From positions 62,001-126,000 of the forward strand of contig JADZCN010000037.1 of NCBI GenBank assembly GCA_020851565.1: a stretch of DNA of 64,000 nucleotides, in the 5' to 3' direction. This DNA is from Acidobacteriota bacterium (GTDB lineage: Bacteria > Acidobacteriota > Vicinamibacteria > Vicinamibacterales > UBA2999). The position numbers and the translations under genes are program-made. The notes under the pieces were generated by a model. It worked only from the letters and a program-made list of their open reading frames with translations, searched no databases and was not told the DNA's origin. Shown here piece after piece: positions 1 through 8,171 of this stretch. The number at the start of each line of letters is the position of its first letter. The first letter of the stretch is position 1.

Positions 1-348
1 CCGCGACTCGAGCGCCTCGAGGCAAAGGTCGTACGCGTCCAGCGCGTACTGCTCGGCCCGGTCGTAGTCCTTCTGCGCGAGCGCCCCGCGCCCGAGCCAC
101 GAGAACGCCTCGAGGTACTCCGGCGTGATCCCCTTCTCTTTGCGGTAGCCGGAGGCCACGGCCTCGGCGCCCGCGAGGTCGCCCTTGTTGATGACTGCGC
201 GGACCTGCTGGATGAGGTTTGGAGGCGGCGCCGGCTTTGCCGCGGCCGCGGGCGCCTGAGCTGGCAACTGCGTGGGGGCCGCGGTCTGGGCGACGACCGG
301 CGTCACCGACAGGGCCAACATCAGGATTGAGGCGTGCAGGAGGTGCAT
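1..348 (-). CDS. Exported protein of unknown function, N-terminal part only
   Basis: The frame is open from an ATG at 348 down to the window edge (116 codons), so the C-terminus is missing. Residues 1-20 form a typical signal peptide (hydrophobic LMLALSVTPVVAQ, cleavage likely after VVA). A Pro/Ala/Gln-rich linker follows, then an alpha-helical stretch containing IQQVRAVINKGDLAGAE and ALAQKDYDRAEQYALDAYDL, which resembles TPR-type helical hairpins. In related bacteria such N-termini often precede a thioredoxin-like domain, but nothing here shows that. It is probably periplasmic. The 5' flank is a 9-bp tandem repeat array rather than an ordinary promoter region. Confidence 0.6.
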   Translation of the reverse strand, partial: MHLLHASILMLALSVTPVVAQTAAPTQLPAQAPAAAAKPAPPPNLIQQVRAVINKGDLAGAEAVASGYRKEKGITPEYLEAFSWLGRGALAQKDYDRAEQYALDAYDLCLEALESR

Positions 349-360
349 CCGCGGAGCATA

Positions 361-490
361 ACGCAGATGGGACGCGGATGACGCACGACGCAGAACGCAG
401 AACGCAGAACGCAGATAACGCAGAACGCAGATAACGCAGATAACGCAGATAACGCAGATAACGCAGATAACGCAGATAACGCAGATGGCG
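361..490. repeat. 9-bp tandem repeat array (ACGCAGATA type)
   Basis: About ten head-to-tail copies of ACGCAGATA and variants (ACGCAGA, ACGCAGATGG) fill most of the spacer between the truncated gene at the left edge and the next repeat block. CGCAGATG words of the same kind recur on the minus strand of the large array at 30046-30540. The rest of 349-655 holds only the G-rich array at 561-645; no gene is visible. Confidence 0.85.
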
Positions 491-560
491 TAGATCGCGC
501 ACAGGCCGGAGCAGGGGCGGGCCCGTCGCGTAACGAGCTCGGCAGTCGTGCCGAAGGCAA

Positions 561-645
561 GGGAACCCGAACCCCAGAACCCGAGAACCCCAGAACCCCA
601 GAACCCCAGAACCCCAGAACCCCAGAACCCGAGAACCCCCAGCCC
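561..645 (-). repeat. AGAACCCC tandem array, G-quadruplex-prone on the minus strand
   Basis: Roughly nine copies of an 8-bp unit AGAACCCC/AGAACCCG end 11 nt before the kinase stop codon. Read as kinase 3' UTR (minus strand) this is a run of GGGGTTCT units with more than four closely spaced G4 or G3 tracts, the classic intramolecular quadruplex pattern. The same unit family recurs at 25481-25530, 32587-32840, 40650-40691 and 44631-44670. Confidence 0.85.
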
Positions 646-655
646 CCTTGGGCTA

Positions 656-3600
656 TCACCGTCCCTCGGTCGTCCGGCGAGCCCACGCCAGCACCTCGCC
701 CGCCCGCGGGAAATCCGCGGCCGACGGGCCCAGCGCCGCCGCCTGGAACGCCGCATTCCCGGCGACGTGGCGGAGGAAGTAGTCCATCTCCGCCGCCACC
801 ATCGCCCCGTCGTCATGACCAATCGCCACGCGGTCGCCGGGCAGGAGGGCGAGGCTCTCCGCCCCGGCGGTACGGCTGGCGCGGGTGGCGAGCGGCGCGC
901 CGGTCGCCACGTCCCAGAGGCGCGTGGCGCCGTCCCGGCTCGCGGTGACGAGGGTGGCGCTGTCCGCCGTGTAGCGCACGCTGCCGACGACGCGGCCGTG
1001 CCCGCTCAGCGTGCGGGCGGTGGCTCCCGTGGCCGCATCGACCTGCAGGACGTTGCCCTCCCACAGTCCGACAGCGATCTCCCGCCCGTCCGGGCGCACG
1101 GCAAGGCCGAAGGCGGTGTAGGTCCCGGTCGATGGCAGAATCACGCGACCGTCCATCGTCGATCGGATGGCGACGCCGCGCAGGCGGTGGGCGATGGCCA
1201 ATCGATCCCCGGACACGTCCAACGACAGGACCTCGGCATCCGATGCCAGGGACCACGCCGGAGTTGCTCTTCCGCCCGCCATGTCCCAGGCGAGCAGGCG
1301 GCCGTCGAGCGTGCCAGCAAACAGCCGCCGGCCATCGGGCGAGGCGGCCACCGCCGTGACATTGAGGCTCTCGCCCACCAGCGACGGAGCGGTGCGCCGC
1401 GCGAGGTCCACCACCCACAGGCCCGACTCGCCTCCCGCCGCCGCCCACTCCCCTCCGGGCGGCATCGCGACGTCCAGGATGCGCGCGCCCGAGATGCCGA
1501 GGTCCGCTGCCGTATAGGTACCGGTCTCGTCTCTGCGCCAGGCGTGCAGCCGACCGTCGAATCCCCCGGTGACCAGGAGGGCACCGTCGCCGGTGGCCTG
1601 CAGGCCGGCAATGCGCCCCGTGTGCGCCGCCCACTCGACGAGGTGGGGACTGGGGCGGAGATCCCACAGGCGAAGGCTTCCGGTGCGCTCGTCCGAGGTC
1701 GCGAGATAGGCGAGCGATGGGGCAATGGCCGCGTCCCAGGCGCCGGCGCCGAAGTGACGCTCGGACCGCACGGGCTCGTTGTCGTCGAGGTCCCACACCA
1801 TCGTGCGCCACCAGCCTGCGATGGCCAGGTACCGTCCTGACGGATCGAAGGAGATTCGGCGGATCGTGCCATTGTTTGGCTCGATGCTGACGAGTGGAGT
1901 ACCTGTGGCCGCGTCCCAGAGATGCACGGTCTGGCTGAAGGAGCCCGAGACGAGCCGCGATCCGCCCGGCTCGAACGCCACGGTGGTGACAGCCTCCGCC
2001 TGGTGCACCTGCCATCGCACGCGGTGGCTGTCAACCTCCCACACGGCCAGCGTTCCATCGTCGAACCCGGCGGCCAGCCACCGGCCGCGCTCGTCGAAGG
2101 CCAGGGCCCGGGCTCCCGACGCTCGTTCGACGATGGTGGCCTCGCGCGCGCCGTCGGTGCGCCAGATGTCCACCCTGCCGGCCAGCCCGCTCGTGGCGAT
2201 GCGCGTGCCATTCGGGTGCCACACCACGCGGAACAGCTGCCGGCCCTCGCCTGGGATGGCCGCGAGCGGCCGCGCGTGCTCGACATCCCAGACGCGCAAC
2301 ATGTCGTCGGCACCGACGGAGGCGACGAGACGACCATCGCGCGAGAAGACCGCGTCCCACGCGCCGCCCTCGTGACGTCCCGGCTCGCGGACGATTGCGC
2401 CCGTGGCGCTCTCGTGCAGCCGGAGCCCGCCGTCGTTGGAGGCCGTGAGCAGGTGCCGCCCGTCAGGGCTGAACCGCACGCTGCCCGAGCCGCGTGGGTC
2501 GGCGACCACGGTCCACCTCAGCGGCTGACGCGCGTAGATCTCCCACAGGGTCCACAGCGCGTGACGGGAGTCGGGGCGTCGGAAGAGCTCCTGCCAGGCG
2601 AGCCTCTCGGCGGTGAGGAAGTTGCCCGCCGCGGCGAGGAAGCGGCTCTGCTCGAGCGTGCTCGCGGAGAGCTCGCGCGCGAGATCGGCATTGGCCTGGT
2701 CCGCCCGCTGGCGCTCGGAGACGGCCCACGCCGCTACGCCGGCCAGCGCGACGGCGACCAGCCCGCTGGCGACGAGCGCCCGTCGATAGCGCACGAGCCG
2801 CCGCGCCAGCACCTGCCTCATCGAAGCGGCCGTCGCCGCGATGGGCTCACCGGCGAGGTAGCGCCGGAGATCCATGGCGAGATCCGCGGCCGACGGATAG
2901 CGGTGCTCGCGGTCCTTCGCGAGCGCGCAGCCCACGATGGTGTCCAGATCGCCGGCCAGCGCGGGCACACGGTCGCTCAGCCGCGGAGGCTCGTCGTCGG
3001 CGATGCGCCTGGCGAGCTCGGGGAGCGACGGATTGCCGTCCGCGAAGGGCAGCGTGCCGGTCAGCAGCTTGAAGAGCAGCGCGCCCAGCGCATAGATGTC
3101 GGTGCGCGTGTCCACGAGATCCGGGCGGCCGCTCACCTGCTCGGGACTCATGTAGGGCACGGTGCCCACGAGCTGGCCGTGCCCGGTCTGGCTGCTGGCA
3201 AACGGCGCGTCGGCGTCGACGGCGCGCGCCACGCCGAAGTCGAGGATCTTCGGCTGGCCGTGCGGGTCCACGAGGATGTTGGCGGGCTTCAGGTCGCGGT
3301 GGATGATGCCGCGCTGGTGCGCGTGCTGCACGGCATCGCAGACGCGCGCCGCCAGCTCCACGCGCTCGGCGGCGGAGAGCGTCCGCGCGTCCGCGCTCTC
3401 GGTGATGGGCGGGCCGTCCACGAGCTCCATCGCGATGAAGGCCGGTGTGCTGGCATCGCCGGGGTGCGCGGCGTAGATGGTGGCAACGCCCGGGTGATCC
3501 AGCCGGGCCAGCAGGTCGGCCTCCAGCTCGAAGCGGCGCCGGACCGAGGTGGCATCGAGGCCGTGCCTCAGGACCTTGAGCGCGACCGCGCGCATGGGAT

Positions 3601-3904
3601 ACCGCTGCTCGGCCACGTAGACGATGCCGGCCGAGCCGCTGCCGATGACGCGCAGCACGGTGAAGTCGCCGACGCGCGTGCCGGGCAGGAGCGGCGTGTC
3701 GCCGGACGCCGCCGTCGGGTGCACGGCGAGGGGATCGAGGAACGCGTCGGGCGCGTCGAGGGCGTCGAGCAGGCGATCCACCTCGCGTCGCAGGGCGACC
3801 TCGCCGCCGCACCGTTCGTCGAGCCACGCCGCGCGCGCCTCGACGGGCACGGAGGCCAGCTCGAAGAACAGCGCGGCCGCCCGATCCGCCAGGTCAGAAG
3901 TCAC
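656..3904 (-). CDS. Transmembrane Ser/Thr protein kinase with 14 WD40-type repeats
   Basis: 1082 aa. Residues 1-60 are the short helical module usual before ECF-linked bacterial kinases. The kinase domain (about 78-350) has a glycine loop (IGSGSAGIV), Lys110 in VALK, Glu128, HRDLKPAN with Asp204, DFG with Asp222, and SPEQ. One membrane helix lies at about 377-394. About 430-1070 forms 14 WD-type repeats (LRVWD, VHLWD, LRLWD, TRLWD and others), enough for two seven-bladed propellers, presumably periplasmic. The GTG start at 3904 overlaps the sigma-factor stop by 4 nt (GTGA), so translation is probably coupled. The open frame continues upstream through the sigma gene, but family length and the overlap favour this start. 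The kinase probably transduces an envelope signal; its substrate is unknown, and the adjacent sigma factor is the obvious candidate. Confidence 0.93.
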   Translation of the reverse strand: MTSDLADRAAALFFELASVPVEARAAWLDERCGGEVALRREVDRLLDALDAPDAFLDPLAVHPTAASGDTPLLPGTRVGDFTVLRVIGSGSAGIVYVAEQRYPMRAVALKVLRHGLDATSVRRRFELEADLLARLDHPGVATIYAAHPGDASTPAFIAMELVDGPPITESADARTLSAAERVELAARVCDAVQHAHQRGIIHRDLKPANILVDPHGQPKILDFGVARAVDADAPFASSQTGHGQLVGTVPYMSPEQVSGRPDLVDTRTDIYALGALLFKLLTGTLPFADGNPSLPELARRIADDEPPRLSDRVPALAGDLDTIVGCALAKDREHRYPSAADLAMDLRRYLAGEPIAATAASMRQVLARRLVRYRRALVASGLVAVALAGVAAWAVSERQRADQANADLARELSASTLEQSRFLAAAGNFLTAERLAWQELFRRPDSRHALWTLWEIYARQPLRWTVVADPRGSGSVRFSPDGRHLLTASNDGGLRLHESATGAIVREPGRHEGGAWDAVFSRDGRLVASVGADDMLRVWDVEHARPLAAIPGEGRQLFRVVWHPNGTRIATSGLAGRVDIWRTDGAREATIVERASGARALAFDERGRWLAAGFDDGTLAVWEVDSHRVRWQVHQAEAVTTVAFEPGGSRLVSGSFSQTVHLWDAATGTPLVSIEPNNGTIRRISFDPSGRYLAIAGWWRTMVWDLDDNEPVRSERHFGAGAWDAAIAPSLAYLATSDERTGSLRLWDLRPSPHLVEWAAHTGRIAGLQATGDGALLVTGGFDGRLHAWRRDETGTYTAADLGISGARILDVAMPPGGEWAAAGGESGLWVVDLARRTAPSLVGESLNVTAVAASPDGRRLFAGTLDGRLLAWDMAGGRATPAWSLASDAEVLSLDVSGDRLAIAHRLRGVAIRSTMDGRVILPSTGTYTAFGLAVRPDGREIAVGLWEGNVLQVDAATGATARTLSGHGRVVGSVRYTADSATLVTASRDGATRLWDVATGAPLATRASRTAGAESLALLPGDRVAIGHDDGAMVAAEMDYFLRHVAGNAAFQAAALGPSAADFPRAGEVLAWARRTTEGR

Positions 3905-4464
3905 GGCGCCTCGCCGGCTTCCGGCCCGTCGCCGCGGAGCGTGCGGTAGAACCAGGCGCGCGCGAACGCCCACTCCGTCTTCACCGTCGTGGGCGACAGG
4001 CCCAGCGCGCTCGCGGTCTCCTCGACGGAAAGGCCCGCGAAGTAGCGGAGCATCACGACCTGCGCCTTGCGTGCGTCCATCTTCTCCAGGCGGTCCAGCG
4101 CGTCGTTGATGACGAGGACATCGGTCCAGGTGCCCTCGCCGGCCCCGGGCCGGTCCACCTGCTCGATATCGAAGGCCACGCGCTTCTCCTGCCCTCCGTG
4201 CTTGATGCGCTGGTAGTGCCGCGCCCGCTCGACGAGGATGCGGCGCATGGCAATAGCGGCCGCCGCGAAGAAGTGGCCGCGGCGATCCCACTGCTTGTCC
4301 TCGCCGGACTTCCACAGCCGCAGGTAGGCCTCGTGGACCAGCGCGGTGGGCTGGAGCGTGTGGCCGGCCGGCTCGCGCGAGAGCTGCGCGCGTGCCAGGC
4401 GCCGCAGCTCGTCGTAGACGAGCGGCAGCAGCTCGCCGGTGGTGCCGGGGCCGTCGGGGCGCAT
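3901..4464 (-). CDS. ECF-type RNA polymerase sigma factor
   Basis: 187 aa, usual length for the ECF group that pairs with Ser/Thr kinases (Pfam Sigma70_ECF type). Region 2 is seen in LVYDELRRLARAQL and TALVHEAYLRLW. Region 4 carries the helix-turn-helix in FAGLSVEETASALGLSPTTV. No anti-sigma factor gene is adjacent; instead the stop codon overlaps the kinase start, so regulation by phosphorylation is a reasonable inference. The ATG at 4464 gives the family-length protein; an upstream extension would translate the G-rich repeat at 4508-4570 and is rejected. Confidence 0.93.
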   Translation of the reverse strand: MRPDGPGTTGELLPLVYDELRRLARAQLSREPAGHTLQPTALVHEAYLRLWKSGEDKQWDRRGHFFAAAAIAMRRILVERARHYQRIKHGGQEKRVAFDIEQVDRPGAGEGTWTDVLVINDALDRLEKMDARKAQVVMLRYFAGLSVEETASALGLSPTTVKTEWAFARAWFYRTLRGDGPEAGEAP

Positions 4465-4507
4465 CGCGGCGCCATTCTGGCAGAGGGGCGAGCGGGGGTG
4501 CAACACG

Positions 4508-4570
4508 AGGGGCTGGGGCTTGGGGCTTGGGGTCTTGAGGTCCTGGGGTCTTGAGGTCTTGGGGGCTCGG
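4508..4570 (+). repeat. GGGGCTTGGGG / GGTCTTGAGG repeat in a divergent promoter region
   Basis: Tandem units of about 7-8 bp (GGGGCTT, GGGTCTTGA, GGTCCTG), G-rich on the plus strand, lie between the divergent sigma-factor and globin genes. Four or more G4 tracts occur within about 30 bp. No clear -35/-10 pair is visible in the remaining sequence of this spacer. Confidence 0.8.
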
Positions 4571-4621
4571 AAGGGCTGACCGGCCGCTTCGCGCGTGTTT
4601 GTCGCATGACCAGGTACGGAC

Positions 4622-5062
4622 ATGAATCGCGACGACCACCTGCGCCTCGTGCGCGCTGACGCCGAGCGGCTGCTGCACGCCATCGCCGAGCTGTCGGCAG
4701 ACTTTCATCGACGGCTCTTCGAGCTCTGCCCCGAGAGCCAGGTGCTCTTCGACTCGGGCGTGACGGCGCATCACGGGGCGGTGGAGGCGACGCTGGCCGT
4801 CGTGCTCCGCAACCTCGACGCGATCGACGAGCTGCGCGGCCCGCTCGTGCTGCTCGGGACCGAGCACGCCCGGCACGGTGTGGGCCCTGCCCTGCTGCGC
4901 CTGGGTCGGGAAATCCTGCTCGACCTCATTCGCGCGAGGGCGGGAGCCCGCTGGACGCCGCGCGCCGAGGAGGCCTGGCGGTACGCGCTGGCCGAGGCGT
5001 TCGAGCCGCTGGAGGACGGCGCCCGCGCCGCGTTGTCGCCCGGCGCCCGCGGCGCGCCCTGA
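4622..5062 (+). CDS. Globin-family haem protein
   Basis: 146 aa, single-domain globin length. The start resembles flavohaemoglobin-type globins (HRRLFELCPESQVLFD, equivalent to helices B-C). The proximal-His region reads LGTEHARHGVGPALLRLG, matching the family pattern K/EH-x-x-x-GV that carries the haem-ligating His. No reductase domain follows, so it is a stand-alone globin. Such proteins bind O2 or NO and act in detoxification, respiration or sensing; which applies here cannot be told. It is divergent from the sigma/kinase pair with a 157-nt spacer, so shared control is possible. The ATG at 4622 is the first in frame after the repeat block. Confidence 0.8.
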   Translation: MNRDDHLRLVRADAERLLHAIAELSADFHRRLFELCPESQVLFDSGVTAHHGAVEATLAVVLRNLDAIDELRGPLVLLGTEHARHGVGPALLRLGREILLDLIRARAGARWTPRAEEAWRYALAEAFEPLEDGARAALSPGARGAP

Positions 5063-5100
5063 AATCCAGGGGATGGGGCAAGGCCGTCCCGCCCGCCGGA

Positions 5101-5125
5101 GAACGTCGCATTACGTGTCAGAGGA
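5101..5125 (+). promoter_or_regulatory. Leader motif shared by the two propeller genes (copy 1)
   Basis: GAACGTCGCATT (5101-5112), 5 nt, TCAGAGGA (5118-5125), then 10 nt to the ATG at 5136. The same two blocks with the same 5-nt gap precede the ATG at 8172. GAGGA probably serves as the ribosome-binding site; the 12-mer may be an operator or a duplicated leader. Confidence 0.5.
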
Positions 5126-5135
5126 CACACGCTCC

Positions 5136-8129
5136 ATGCACCTTCGACGCGCATTCATCTCGCTCCTGACCCTGCTCGCGCTGGCCTCGCCCGGCCCGGC
5201 ACTGGCCGACGTGAACCAGGCCCCCCGCCTTCCGTGGGTGTTCGACGACGCCGTCATGGCCACGCGGCAGCACGGGAACGTGCTCTACGTCGGCGGATAT
5301 TTCAAGACGGTCTCGCCGGCGGCCAATGTCGGCGGACGCTTCATCGAGCTCTCGTCCGCTGCCGGCACCCCGGCGCGGACCTTTCCCGCGTTCCCGGCCA
5401 ATTCGTTCATCTACGCCGTCGTGGACGACGGGGCGGGCGGGTGGTTCGTGGGCGGCGGCTTCCACCTCCAGGAGCCGGCCGATCGGAACTACCTGCTCCG
5501 GTTCCGCGCCGACGGAACGGTGGACCCGGCCTTTGCGCCGGTGTTGAACGGACCGGTGTACGCGCTGTGGCGAAGCGACGACCTGCTGTACGTGGGCGGC
5601 GACTTCACCCAGGTCAGCGGGCAGTCGCGTGGGCACGCGGCGCGATTCCAGGTCTCCACCGGTGCGCTCACGGCATGGGCCCCGAACGTCACCGGAACCG
5701 TGCGCGCCGTTCGCCCCGTGGGCAATCGGGTGTTCCTGGGCGGCGGCTTCACGCACGTCAACGGCATCGGCCGCCTCGGCTTGGCGGCGGTGAGCGCGCT
5801 CTCGGGCGGGACCGACGGCTTCAACCTGGGCGTGAGCGGTGGCGCCGGGTGGGTGTACGCGTTCGCGGCGGAGGGTTCGACGCTCTACGTCGGCGGCGAC
5901 TTCGAACAGGTCGGTGGGTTGGCACGCCAGCGCCTTGCCGCCATCGACACCAGCGCCAACATGGTCCTCCCGTTCTTCGCCAACGCGGACGCTGCCGTGC
6001 ACGCGCTGGCCTCGAACGGCTCGCAGCTCTTCGTCGGCGGGCAGTTCACCTACATCGGCGGCGCGAGCCGGCGTGCCCTGGCGGCGGTGCACCTCCAGAG
6101 CGGTGGCATCAACCCGTGGAACCCCGGCATTGCGGACGACCCCGGGGTCGAAGCGGTGCAGGCACTGGCCATCAGCGGCGCCACCCTCTACGCCGGAGGC
6201 GCGTTCGGCCGCGTCTCGGGCCAGCCCCGCGCCAACCTCGTGGCGCTGTCGGCGAGCGGCAACGCGCAGCTGCTGCTGCCCTGGAACCCCGGCGTGGACG
6301 ACCGGGTGCGGGCCCTGGCGGCGCGGCCCGGCGCGGTGGTGGCCGCGGGCCAGTTCGCGCACTACGGCACGCGCGCACGCGAGGGGCTGGCCGCGGTGAA
6401 CACGATCACCGGCGAGCTGCTGCCCTTTGCACCGCACGTCGTCGGCGGCGTGCACGCACTGGAGGTCGCCGGCGCCTACCTGTACGTCGGCGGGAGCTTC
6501 ACCGCCATTGACGGTGCGACCCGCAATGGCGCCGCGGCGATCGACGTGATGACGAGAGCGGTGCTGCCGTGGAATCCGGACGTGGAGGGCACCGTCTATG
6601 TCATTCGCGCGCATGGGTCCGACGTGTACATCGGGGGCTCCATCGACGCGGTCGGCGGGGCAAGCGTGTGGGGCCTGGCGCTGGTGCACCCCCTGACGGG
6701 TGCCCGCGTGGCCTGGGAGGCCGGCCTCGACACGGACGCGAACGTGCTCACGATGGAGACGGCCGGCGGGCTGATGTACGTCGGCGGCACGTTCACCCAG
6801 ATCGGCGGGCAGGCCAGGAACCGCCTCGCGGCCATCAACCTGGCGACGCGCACCGTTACGGCCTTCAACCCGAACGTGGTGGGGACGGTCCACGCCGTGT
6901 CCGTGCACGGCGCCGACCTCTACGTCGCGGGCGACATCATCTCCGTCGGTGGCCAGCCGCGAACCTCCGCGGCGGCCGTGGATCGCGCCACCGGCTCGCC
7001 AACGGGCTTTGCGCCGGCGTTGAGCGGGTCCGTGTACGACATCGAGGTGGTGGGATCCACCGCCTACCTCGCGGGGACGTTCACCACGGTGAACGGCGCC
7101 TCTCGCAGGGCGCTGGCCGCGGTGGACCGCACGTCCGGCCTGGTCACGCGCCCGTTCAATCCCCTGCATGGCGGTACCGGTCATGGTCGACACCTGTCCG
7201 TCGTGCCGGGCGTGCTCGTCGTCGGGGCTCAGCTCTCCCCGGAGGCTGGCTTCGTCGGCGGGGTACCCCCGAACCTGCAATTGTTCCCGATCGCGGGCAT
7301 GACCGGTGCGCCCGGCCCTCCTTCGACGCCGCTGGCCACGATCGCGGGCGACGTGCTGCGCCTCGACTGGTCGGCCTCGCCCCTGGGCGGGCCTCCGACG
7401 GACTTCCTCGTGGAAGCAGCCGCCACCCCCGGCGGCGCCGCGTTCGCGTCGCTTCCGAACGGATCGATCGCCCCCACGATCACCATCGCCGGTGTGCCGC
7501 CCGGGCAGTACTACCTGCGCGTCCGCGCGCGGAACGCTCACGGCGTGAGCGTTGCGTCACCTGAAATCGGCGTGGCCGCCGGTCTGCAGGTGTGCCTGGC
7601 CCCGCCCCAGACGCCGGACCTGCGCGCGTCGGTCGTGGGCTCCTCGGTGACGCTGGCCTGGGATCAGGCCGTGGGCCTGGCCACCGGATACGAGATGACG
7701 GCCGGGACGACGGAAGGGCAATCGAACATCGGCACCTTCGCGGTGGGGGCCGCGACGACGTTCGGCGCCGAGGCGCCGCCGGGCGTGTACTACACGCGCG
7801 TCGTCGCGCGCAACGCGTGCGGCGTCAGCGCCCCTTCGGTTGACGTGCCCGTCCTGGTCGGCATGGCGCCCCCCGTGGTCCCCGAGGCCGCGGCCAGCGT
7901 GCAGGGCAGCACGGTGACGGTGACGTGGCCGGCAGTCCCCGGTGCCGTCTCCTACCGCCTCGAGGCCGGATCGGGCCCGCTGCTGAGCGACGTCGCGGTC
8001 ATGCCCACCGGCTCGACGGGCCTCGTGGCCGTCGGTGTGCCGGCGGGCACCTACTACGTCCGCGTGCACGCCCTCACCGCAGCCGGCCTCCGCTCCACCT
8101 CGCGCGAACTGGTCGTGATCGTCCCCTGA
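5136..8129 (+). CDS. Secreted protein with 14 propeller-type repeats and three FN3-like domains
   Basis: 997 aa. A signal peptide (about 1-24, ending PGPALA) precedes 14 repeats of about 45-50 residues with the core L-Y-V-G-G-x-F-T-x-V-x-G-x-x-R (LYVGGDF, VFLGGGF, LYAGGAF, MYVGGTF and so on) and tails of the form LAAVdxxTG. These resemble delta-60/DUF5122 repeats and would build two seven-bladed propellers (about 30-715). Three FN3-type domains (about 720-997) follow, with internal VYYTRVVARNACGVS, and the protein ends ELVVIVP. No enzymatic motif is visible; a surface or extracellular binding role is inferred. The ATG at 5136 is chosen because it directly precedes the signal peptide and follows GAGGA at 10 nt. 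The next gene is a tandem paralogue 42 nt downstream. Confidence 0.85.
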   Translation: MHLRRAFISLLTLLALASPGPALADVNQAPRLPWVFDDAVMATRQHGNVLYVGGYFKTVSPAANVGGRFIELSSAAGTPARTFPAFPANSFIYAVVDDGAGGWFVGGGFHLQEPADRNYLLRFRADGTVDPAFAPVLNGPVYALWRSDDLLYVGGDFTQVSGQSRGHAARFQVSTGALTAWAPNVTGTVRAVRPVGNRVFLGGGFTHVNGIGRLGLAAVSALSGGTDGFNLGVSGGAGWVYAFAAEGSTLYVGGDFEQVGGLARQRLAAIDTSANMVLPFFANADAAVHALASNGSQLFVGGQFTYIGGASRRALAAVHLQSGGINPWNPGIADDPGVEAVQALAISGATLYAGGAFGRVSGQPRANLVALSASGNAQLLLPWNPGVDDRVRALAARPGAVVAAGQFAHYGTRAREGLAAVNTITGELLPFAPHVVGGVHALEVAGAYLYVGGSFTAIDGATRNGAAAIDVMTRAVLPWNPDVEGTVYVIRAHGSDVYIGGSIDAVGGASVWGLALVHPLTGARVAWEAGLDTDANVLTMETAGGLMYVGGTFTQIGGQARNRLAAINLATRTVTAFNPNVVGTVHAVSVHGADLYVAGDIISVGGQPRTSAAAVDRATGSPTGFAPALSGSVYDIEVVGSTAYLAGTFTTVNGASRRALAAVDRTSGLVTRPFNPLHGGTGHGRHLSVVPGVLVVGAQLSPEAGFVGGVPPNLQLFPIAGMTGAPGPPSTPLATIAGDVLRLDWSASPLGGPPTDFLVEAAATPGGAAFASLPNGSIAPTITIAGVPPGQYYLRVRARNAHGVSVASPEIGVAAGLQVCLAPPQTPDLRASVVGSSVTLAWDQAVGLATGYEMTAGTTEGQSNIGTFAVGAATTFGAEAPPGVYYTRVVARNACGVSAPSVDVPVLVGMAPPVVPEAAASVQGSTVTVTWPAVPGAVSYRLEAGSGPLLSDVAVMPTGSTGLVAVGVPAGTYYVRVHALTAAGLRSTSRELVVIVP

Positions 8130-8135
8130 TCGCCG

Positions 8136-8160
8136 GAACGTCGCATTCACACTCAGAGGA
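8136..8160 (+). promoter_or_regulatory. Leader motif shared by the two propeller genes (copy 2)
   Basis: GAACGTCGCATT (8136-8147), 5 nt, TCAGAGGA (8153-8160), 11 nt before the ATG at 8172. It sits entirely in the 42-nt gap between the paralogues, so the second gene has its own copy of the leader. Confidence 0.5.
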
Positions 8161-8171
8161 AACACTTCGCC

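Noticed and set aside
656-4876. A single 1406-residue minus-strand protein covering the kinase, sigma factor and part of the globin region
   Set aside because: The frame is open only because GC-rich DNA lacks stops. The sigma factor in another frame has clear family motifs and its stop overlaps a GTG that gives a normal kinase N-terminus.
5118-7541. Long minus-strand open frames opposite the propeller genes (also 8391-10241) and opposite the proteases (54935-58057, 57883-60156, 60316-61776)
   Set aside because: They are Arg/Gly/Ala/His-rich shadows of the real genes with no domain, signal peptide or ribosome-binding site.
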